Shown here in pieces: positions 59,119 to 64,000 of a stretch of DNA of 64,000 nucleotides; the first letter of the stretch is position 1; every line of letters starts with the position of its first letter. A program made the translations under genes and the position numbers. Below the pieces are notes generated by a model. The model was not told where the DNA came from and searched no databases. It saw only the letters and a list, made by a program, of their open reading frames with translations. This DNA is from Allobosea sp. (lineage in GTDB: Bacteria > Pseudomonadota > Alphaproteobacteria > Rhizobiales > Beijerinckiaceae): NCBI RefSeq assembly GCF_030695125.1, contig NZ_JAUYTP010000076.1, positions 1-64,000 of the forward strand, in the 5' to 3' direction.

Positions 59119-60206
59119 GCGCGCGGGAAGGCGATGCAGGCGGCGGGATCGCGCAGGCCCAGGGCCACGCGGTCGCCGACGTCGATGCGGGCCAGGGTCT
59201 CGTCGCGCAGCGCCACGACCCGGAGCGAAGCCCCGTCTGAGAGCTCGACCTCGTACTCCATCAGCGCGCCAACATGGCGGCGGAAGCGGACGTTGCCGCG
59301 CCAGCCCGCCTGGTCCGCGCCGGCCGGCTCGATCAGGACGTTGTGGGGGCGCAGCATGACGCGAACCTCGCCGTCGAGCGCGGTCGGAACGCCCTGTCCG
59401 TCCGGCAGCACGACCCGGCCCTGGCTTGCCAGGCCGTTCCAGAAATTCGAGGCGCCGACGAAATCGGCGACATAGGCGCTGGCGGGGCGGTCGAACACCG
59501 CCTCGGGTGTGTCCAGCTGCTCGATCCGGCCGGCGCGCATCACGGCGATGCGGTCCGACATGGTCAGCGCCTCTTCCTGGTCGTGCGTGACGAAGATCGC
59601 GGTGATGCCGAGGCGCTTGATCAGCTGGCGCATCTCCATCTGCATGGTGCCGCGCAGCTTGGCGTCGAGCGCATTGAAGGGCTCGTCGAGCAGGAGCACG
59701 CGCGGCTCCAGCACCAGCACGCGGGCGATTGCGACGCGCTGCTGCTGCCCGCCGGAGAGCTGGGCCGGGTAGCGCTCCTCGAAGCCGGTCAGCGACACCG
59801 TCTGCAGCGCTTGGGCGACGCGACGGCCGATCTCGGTGGCCGGAACGCCCCGCATGCGCAGGCCATAGCCGACATTCGTCGCCACGGTGAGATGGGGAAA
59901 GAGCGCATAGCTCTGGAAGACGACGCCGACGGACCGGCGGTTGACCGGGACGGGGATCGTATCCTTCCCGTCGATCAGGATCTCGCCCCCGTCCGGTGTC
60001 AGGAAGCCGGCGATGCAGCGCAGCAGCGTGGTCTTCCCGCAGCCCGACGAGCCCAGCAGCGTCAGGATCTCGCCTTCCTGCGCGACGAGCGAGCAGCGGT
60101 CGAGCACGGTGAGGCCCGCGAAGCGCTTGACCGCATCGCGGATCGCCACGACCGGGGCGGCTTCCGCCGTCCCGGCCGCCGGGAAGGGCGCGGCCGCGGT
60201 GATCAC
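59115..60206 (-). CDS. PotA-like ABC transporter ATP-binding protein
   Basis: 363 residues. Walker A LLGSSGCGKTT, Q-loop VVFQSYALFPHLTV, signature LSGGQQQRVAIAR, and Walker B VLLLDEPFNALDAK, then a C-terminal TOBE-type domain (GEVRVMLRPHNV). GTG 60206 overlaps the stop of the binding-protein gene (GTGA). It drives the PotBC-like permeases. Confidence 0.93.
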   Translation of the reverse strand: MITAAAPFPAAGTAEAAPVVAIRDAVKRFAGLTVLDRCSLVAQEGEILTLLGSSGCGKTTLLRCIAGFLTPDGGEILIDGKDTIPVPVNRRSVGVVFQSYALFPHLTVATNVGYGLRMRGVPATEIGRRVAQALQTVSLTGFEERYPAQLSGGQQQRVAIARVLVLEPRVLLLDEPFNALDAKLRGTMQMEMRQLIKRLGITAIFVTHDQEEALTMSDRIAVMRAGRIEQLDTPEAVFDRPASAYVADFVGASNFWNGLASQGRVVLPDGQGVPTALDGEVRVMLRPHNVLIEPAGADQAGWRGNVRFRRHVGALMEYEVELSDGASLRVVALRDETLARIDVGDRVALGLRDPAACIAFPRA

Positions 60207-61246
60207 CCTGCAAACATCCGGTCGAAGGCCTCGACGATCTTGCCGCGGTTGGGCGCCACCTTCGGCCAATCGACCGAGACCATCGACGCGATCTCCTCCG
60301 GCGTGGAGGGCAGGAAGGCGGCCGCGCCGGCCGGCGCGACGATGCCCTTCACCGTGGTGCCGAAGTAATAGGGCGGCTGGGCGGCGAAGGTCTGGCTCTC
60401 GTTGGTGAGCAGGATGTCGGCGAATTCGTGGATCAGGTCGTTATGGGCGGTGCGGGCGAACTTGACGATCATCGTCGGCAGGATCAGCGGGCCCGGGCCG
60501 GTGACCTTGGCGTAGCCGAGTGGCAGGCCGCTGGCGATGGCGATGCCGGTGTTGTCGTGCCAGAGCGGGCAGAGCCCGATCTCGCCGCGCTCCAGCATCT
60601 GCTGCAGCAGATTGGGATTGCGCCCGACCAGCGGCTTCAGTTCCTTCCACTTGGCGAGACCGAAATCGGTGTCGGAATCCGGCCGGCCGAAGGCGGCGGC
60701 CGCGATGGCGACGCAGGCGAGGCCGAGATTGGACTGCGGCCGCGAGAGCCCGATCTTGCCGGCATATTCCGGCTTCCAGAGATCGGCCCAGGTCTTGGGC
60801 GGGTTCGGCACCATCTGCTTGTTGTAGGCGATGCCGATGCCGGCATAGCTGATCGGAACGCCCATGCCATAGGCGTAGGGCGGGAAGCGCGGGTCGATGT
60901 TCTTGGCGTTGGGCACCTTGGCGAGATCGAGCGGCTCGAGCACGCCCTCGTCGACGGCGTTGATGATCGCGGGCGAGCCCATCACGGCGAAGTCATAGGG
61001 CGAGGCGCCGCGCGAGGCCTTGATCTGCGCGATCGCCTCGGCCGAGAGGCCACCGATGATGCGCAGCGAAACGCCGGGATACTTCTTCGCCAGAATGTCG
61101 CCGGCGCGCTTCAGCGGATCGTCCTGCGCGCTGCCATAGCCGATCATCACGAGTTCGCGCGCCTGCGCACGCAGCACGGTCGGCGCGGAGAGCGCCACGC
61201 TGCCGGCGGCAGCGCCAAGGAAGTGGCGTCGAGACAATGTCGTCAT
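60203..61246 (-). CDS. PotD/family-1-like extracellular binding protein, Tat-type signal
   Basis: 347 residues. Signal MTTLSRRHFLGAAAGSVALS contains a twin-arginine motif (SRRHFL), cleaved near LRAQA. The mature protein follows the SBP_bac_8/PotD pattern: VPISYAGIGIAYNKQM, WADLWKPEYAGKIGLSRP. It has GAGGAG before ATG 61246. It captures the solute for this transporter; the sugar genes on the other side suggest a glycated compound or amino sugar (inference). Confidence 0.9.
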   Translation of the reverse strand: MTTLSRRHFLGAAAGSVALSAPTVLRAQARELVMIGYGSAQDDPLKRAGDILAKKYPGVSLRIIGGLSAEAIAQIKASRGASPYDFAVMGSPAIINAVDEGVLEPLDLAKVPNAKNIDPRFPPYAYGMGVPISYAGIGIAYNKQMVPNPPKTWADLWKPEYAGKIGLSRPQSNLGLACVAIAAAAFGRPDSDTDFGLAKWKELKPLVGRNPNLLQQMLERGEIGLCPLWHDNTGIAIASGLPLGYAKVTGPGPLILPTMIVKFARTAHNDLIHEFADILLTNESQTFAAQPPYYFGTTVKGIVAPAGAAAFLPSTPEEIASMVSVDWPKVAPNRGKIVEAFDRMFAG

Positions 61247-61318
61247 GGAGAATCTCCTCAGCCTCGCCTGCATGGGATCGGACAGCCCGCCGCTAGGGCG
61301 GGCCACGAAAAGCCGCGC

Positions 61319-61352
61319 TTTCAATTTGCGAACAAACGAAACCAATCGCAAG
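61319..61352. promoter_or_regulatory. Possible DeoR-type operator upstream of the transporter operon
   Basis: On the reverse strand, the run TTTCGTTTGTTCGCAAATTG contains repeated TTCG units, in the style of DeoR-family operators. It lies 70-105 bases upstream of the binding-protein start, and the DeoR-like regulator gene is next to it. AT-richer than its surroundings. Confidence 0.45.
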
Positions 61353-61390
61353 CATAAAACTTAGCCAGGACCCGCCGATTTTGAAGGCGG

Positions 61391-62206
61391 TCACGCGATG
61401 GTGACCTGAACCCCCGCAGCCTCCAGCGCCTGGATGTCGGCGGCGGCGGCGCCCTGGTCGGTGATCAGCAGATCGGCCTGCTCCAACGGGGCGATGCGCG
61501 CGCTGCCGACATGGCCGATCTTGCCGTGATCGGCGACGAAGACGACGCGCCGGGCCGAGGCCATCATCGCCTTCTTGACCTCCGCTTCCTCCCAGTTGCC
61601 ATTGGTGAAGCCCCGCACCGCGTCGACCCCGGCGCAGCACAGGAAGGCGACGTCGGCGTTGATTTCCTGAAGCAGCGTCGCGCCAAAGGGCGAGATCAGG
61701 CTGTTGGAATGGGCGTTGCGCCCGCCGCGCTTGAGGCGCCCGCCGGTGACGATCACCGTCACGCCGGCATGGCCCTGCAGCGCGATGGCAATGTCGAGCC
61801 CATTGGTGACGACGACGACGTCGGTCAGCGTTCGCGGGAGGGCCTGGGCGATGGCGAGCGTCGTCGTGCCGGCGTCGAGGATGACGGTTTCGCCATCGCG
61901 CACCTGGCTCGCCGCGAGGTCGGCAATCCGCTCCTTCTCGGCTGAAAAGGACTGGCTCGGGAGATCGGCGGGTCGCTCGAAGCGGGCCGGACGCAGCGCC
62001 ATCGCGCCACCGCGGATCCGCCGGATCAGCCGCCTTTTTTCCAGCGCGTCGAGATCGGCACGGATCGTCACGGTCGAGACGCCGAGCTCTTCGGCCAGCG
62101 CCGCGACCTCGACCACGCCCTTGCCGGCGAGCATCTCGACGATGCGCTCATGGCGGGGCAGGGAGCGCCCCCGCGCGAGATCGGGCAAGGCTTGCGTCTG
62201 GGTCAT
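61391..62206 (-). CDS. DeoR-family transcriptional regulator
   Basis: 271 residues. HTH domain LPRHERIVEMLAGKG, then VAALAEELGVSTVTIRADL and LIRRIRGGAM (DeoR HTH signature). The sensor domain has ILDAGTTTLAIAQAL and VVTNGLDIAIAL, where these proteins usually bind a phosphorylated sugar. It lies between its two likely target units, transporter (same strand) and SIS/kinase (divergent). Confidence 0.93.
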   Translation of the reverse strand: MTQTQALPDLARGRSLPRHERIVEMLAGKGVVEVAALAEELGVSTVTIRADLDALEKRRLIRRIRGGAMALRPARFERPADLPSQSFSAEKERIADLAASQVRDGETVILDAGTTTLAIAQALPRTLTDVVVVTNGLDIAIALQGHAGVTVIVTGGRLKRGGRNAHSNSLISPFGATLLQEINADVAFLCCAGVDAVRGFTNGNWEEAEVKKAMMASARRVVFVADHGKIGHVGSARIAPLEQADLLITDQGAAAADIQALEAAGVQVTIA

Positions 62207-62318
62207 GGGCGGCTTCGATGTCACTTGCGTTACCGTATAAAATGAAGGATATCGAAAGTCGAGAAGGCGCCTCCCGTGAGCGGAGCCGCCCCGCGATGAT
62301 CGACAGGACGGGACCAGC

Positions 62319-63452
62319 ATGGCCGACCACATGCAGCAGTTCAAAGCCCTCAAGCGCGAATCCTCCTCGGATGCGCCCGGAGATCCGGAGCGCTTCCGGC
62401 GCGTGGAGCTGACGCATACCGAGATGATGGCCCAGGGCGAGGCGATGAGCCGCACGCTCGCGACCACCGCGGAGGCCGTCCAGCGCATTGCCGGCGAGAT
62501 CGCGGCGCGGCCGCTGCGGCGCATCGTGATCACCGGTTGCGGCGATTCCTGGATCGCCGGCATCGGCGTCAGGCTGGCCTATGAGCGGCTGCTCGGCGTG
62601 CCCTGCGAGCCCTACGAGGCCTTCGACCTCGAGCAGTACGGGCTCGACCTCGTCGATGACGGCACGCTGATGATCGGGCTGAGTTCGAGCGGCAACACGG
62701 CGCCGGTGAGCGCGAGCCTGAAGGCCACGATCGCGCGCGGCGGCTATGCCGTAGCGCTGACCAACACCGCGACCTCCGCGATGATGCAGGACTTTCCGTC
62801 CGCCTTGCTGATCCAGGCGACGCGCGGCGGCTGGCCGACGCAGTCCAGCACCGCAGCCATGGCTCTGCTGATCGCGCTGGCGCTGGCGATCGCCAAGGCG
62901 AAGGGCCTGGGCGAGGGCAGGGCGCCGGGATTGGCGGCCGACCTGGCCGCGCTGCCCGCCGTGATGGATTCGGTTTCGACCGCCTTCTACGACAAGGCGA
63001 AGGCGCTGGGCCGGGAACTCGCCCGCAGCGACATGATGCTGCTCGCCGGCGCCGGTCCGCATCTGGCGCCCGCAGCCTTCGGCGCAGCCAAGCTGAAGGA
63101 GTTGGCGCCGATCCACGCCATCGCCTTCCCACTGGAGGAGTATCACCACTACCGCACGCAGAAGGCCGGCGACCCGCTCTTCCTGATCGCGCCCGACCAG
63201 GCGAGCCGGCAGCGCGCGCTCGAAACCGCCATCGTCGGCAAGGGCGTCGAGGGGCATACCATCGCGCTGGTGCCGGAGGGCGAGACCGATTTCGGGCCCT
63301 ATTGCGCCCATGTCTGGCATCTGCCGCCGGTGCGGATCGAGCTGGCGCCGCTGGTCTACAGCGTGCCGCTGCATCTGTTCGGCTATCACGTGACCAAGGC
63401 GCGCGACGCGCTCGGCCTCGGCGCCCCGCGGCTCGGCGGCCTCGCTGCGTGA
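62319..63452 (+). CDS. SIS-domain sugar isomerase/deglycase
   Basis: 377 residues with two SIS domains. Phosphosugar-binding motifs: ITGCGDSWIAG and GLSSSGNTAPVS in the first; LLAGAGPHLAPAAFGAAKL and AFPLEEYHHYRTQ in the second. The closest functional types are GlmS C-terminal, AgaS and FrlB (fructoselysine-6-phosphate deglycase). A kinase gene follows directly, which fits a phosphorylate-then-cleave route. Substrate not deducible. Confidence 0.88.
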   Translation: MADHMQQFKALKRESSSDAPGDPERFRRVELTHTEMMAQGEAMSRTLATTAEAVQRIAGEIAARPLRRIVITGCGDSWIAGIGVRLAYERLLGVPCEPYEAFDLEQYGLDLVDDGTLMIGLSSSGNTAPVSASLKATIARGGYAVALTNTATSAMMQDFPSALLIQATRGGWPTQSSTAAMALLIALALAIAKAKGLGEGRAPGLAADLAALPAVMDSVSTAFYDKAKALGRELARSDMMLLAGAGPHLAPAAFGAAKLKELAPIHAIAFPLEEYHHYRTQKAGDPLFLIAPDQASRQRALETAIVGKGVEGHTIALVPEGETDFGPYCAHVWHLPPVRIELAPLVYSVPLHLFGYHVTKARDALGLGAPRLGGLAA

Positions 63453-64000
63453 CGCCGGAGCTCGTCACCGCGGGCGGGCTGACGGTCGATCATGTGATCT
63501 CGGCCGATGGGACGGTCGCGCTGGCGCGGGTCGGGGGCAACGGTGCCTATTCCAGCGTCGGCGCGCTGTGCTGGCGCGAGCCTATCGGCCTCGTCAGCGT
63601 CGCCGTGGCGAGCTACCCGCGCGAGACGCTGGTGCGGTTGCGCGACAACGGCGTGGCGCTCGACGGCGTCGTCATGGTCGATGTCGCGCTCGAGAGCGGC
63701 AACTGGTTCATCTACGACGATGAGGGCCACCGCAGCGAGCGGCTGACCAGCCGCCCCGAGGAACTGGCGCAGGCCGGCTTCCCGACCGACCGGCTGACGC
63801 CCCAGCAGGTCGATGACTGGCAGGCGCATCTGCGGCTGCGCGGCGACGGCGGCGAGCTCTCCTATTCGCAGTTCCGTGACACGCATCCGATGGTCGCCGC
63901 GCAGGTGCCGGAGCACTACCTGCGCGCGCGCGGGGCCCATTGCGCGCCGAGCCGCCCGGTCGTGCTGGCCGAATTGCTGCCGCTGTTCAACGGCCGCGGC
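63449..64000 (+). CDS. PfkB-type carbohydrate kinase, 5' part
   Basis: The first 184 codons are present; the gene runs off the window. GTG 63449 overlaps the stop of the SIS gene (GTGA). The start TAGGLTVDHVISADG and the following VGGNGAYSSVGAL carry the PfkB/ribokinase N-terminal Gly-Gly motif. The C-terminal anion-hole motif lies outside. It probably phosphorylates the substrate of the SIS enzyme, as FrlD does for FrlB (inference). Confidence 0.85.
   Translation, partial: MTPELVTAGGLTVDHVISADGTVALARVGGNGAYSSVGALCWREPIGLVSVAVASYPRETLVRLRDNGVALDGVVMVDVALESGNWFIYDDEGHRSERLTSRPEELAQAGFPTDRLTPQQVDDWQAHLRLRGDGGELSYSQFRDTHPMVAAQVPEHYLRARGAHCAPSRPVVLAELLPLFNGRG

Overview
The window is a GC-rich chromosome segment from an alphaproteobacterium, most likely a Hyphomicrobiales member close to Bosea or Methylobacterium (inference). 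This rests on strong G/C use at third codon positions, an aap-type general amino-acid transporter, TRAP and oligopeptide ABC transporters, a pqqABCDE cluster, a fused cytochrome oxidase subunit I/III, and short palindromic intergenic repeats. Genes are tightly packed, many with ATGA, GTGA or TGATG overlaps.

Layout. 1-5197 is the right-hand end of an integrated phage-like element: a partial structural or hydrolase gene, a ribbon-helix-helix regulator facing a tyrosine integrase across a perfect inverted repeat, an endolysin/lipoprotein/holin lysis cassette, small zinc-ribbon genes, and a 3' fragment of tRNA-Arg(TCT) that marks the attachment site. 5346-11559 is a reverse-strand dipeptide/oligopeptide ABC operon (VOC protein, binding protein, two permeases, double ATPase). 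11882-16321 holds an FAD amine oxidase and a DctPQM TRAP transporter. 16395-19805 holds a small membrane gene, then a lipid A/envelope glycosylation set (GT39, GT2, LAB_N). 20177-25901 is a duplicated aapJ followed by aapQMP. 25992-32317 is mainly housekeeping: a secreted peptide, GDPD, RsmB methyltransferase, a VapBC module, guaA, and a DUF5993-DsbB pair.

32946-40279 has a catalase-like peroxidase, a DUF2383 protein, a sorbosone-type dehydrogenase, and a reverse operon pqqABCDE that continues into a PPC/DUF296 gene and a SemiSWEET gene. 40658-45831 is a cytochrome c oxidase locus (CtaG, CopD/HemJ-like, DUF2231, CuA subunit II, fused I-III, small membrane protein). 45988-49135 pairs a YdeP-type molybdopterin oxidoreductase with a formate/nitrite transporter. 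A tRNA-Ser(TGA) lies at 49348-49437. 49814-57315 is a conserved core run: rlpA, dacC-like, tmk, holB, metG, tatD and a PhnP-like MBL hydrolase. 57401-64000 is a divergent catabolic locus: a PotABCD-like importer with a DeoR regulator on one strand, and a SIS-domain isomerase/deglycase with a PfkB-type kinase on the other.

The most interesting points are the prophage border with its operator and lysis cassette, the extended pqq operon, the 5-TM DsbB-like protein with a C-terminal second cysteine pair, the peroxidase lacking the distal histidine, and the DeoR/SIS/PfkB/ABC locus, which may serve Amadori compounds or amino sugars. No CRISPR array, complete insertion sequence or replication origin was seen.
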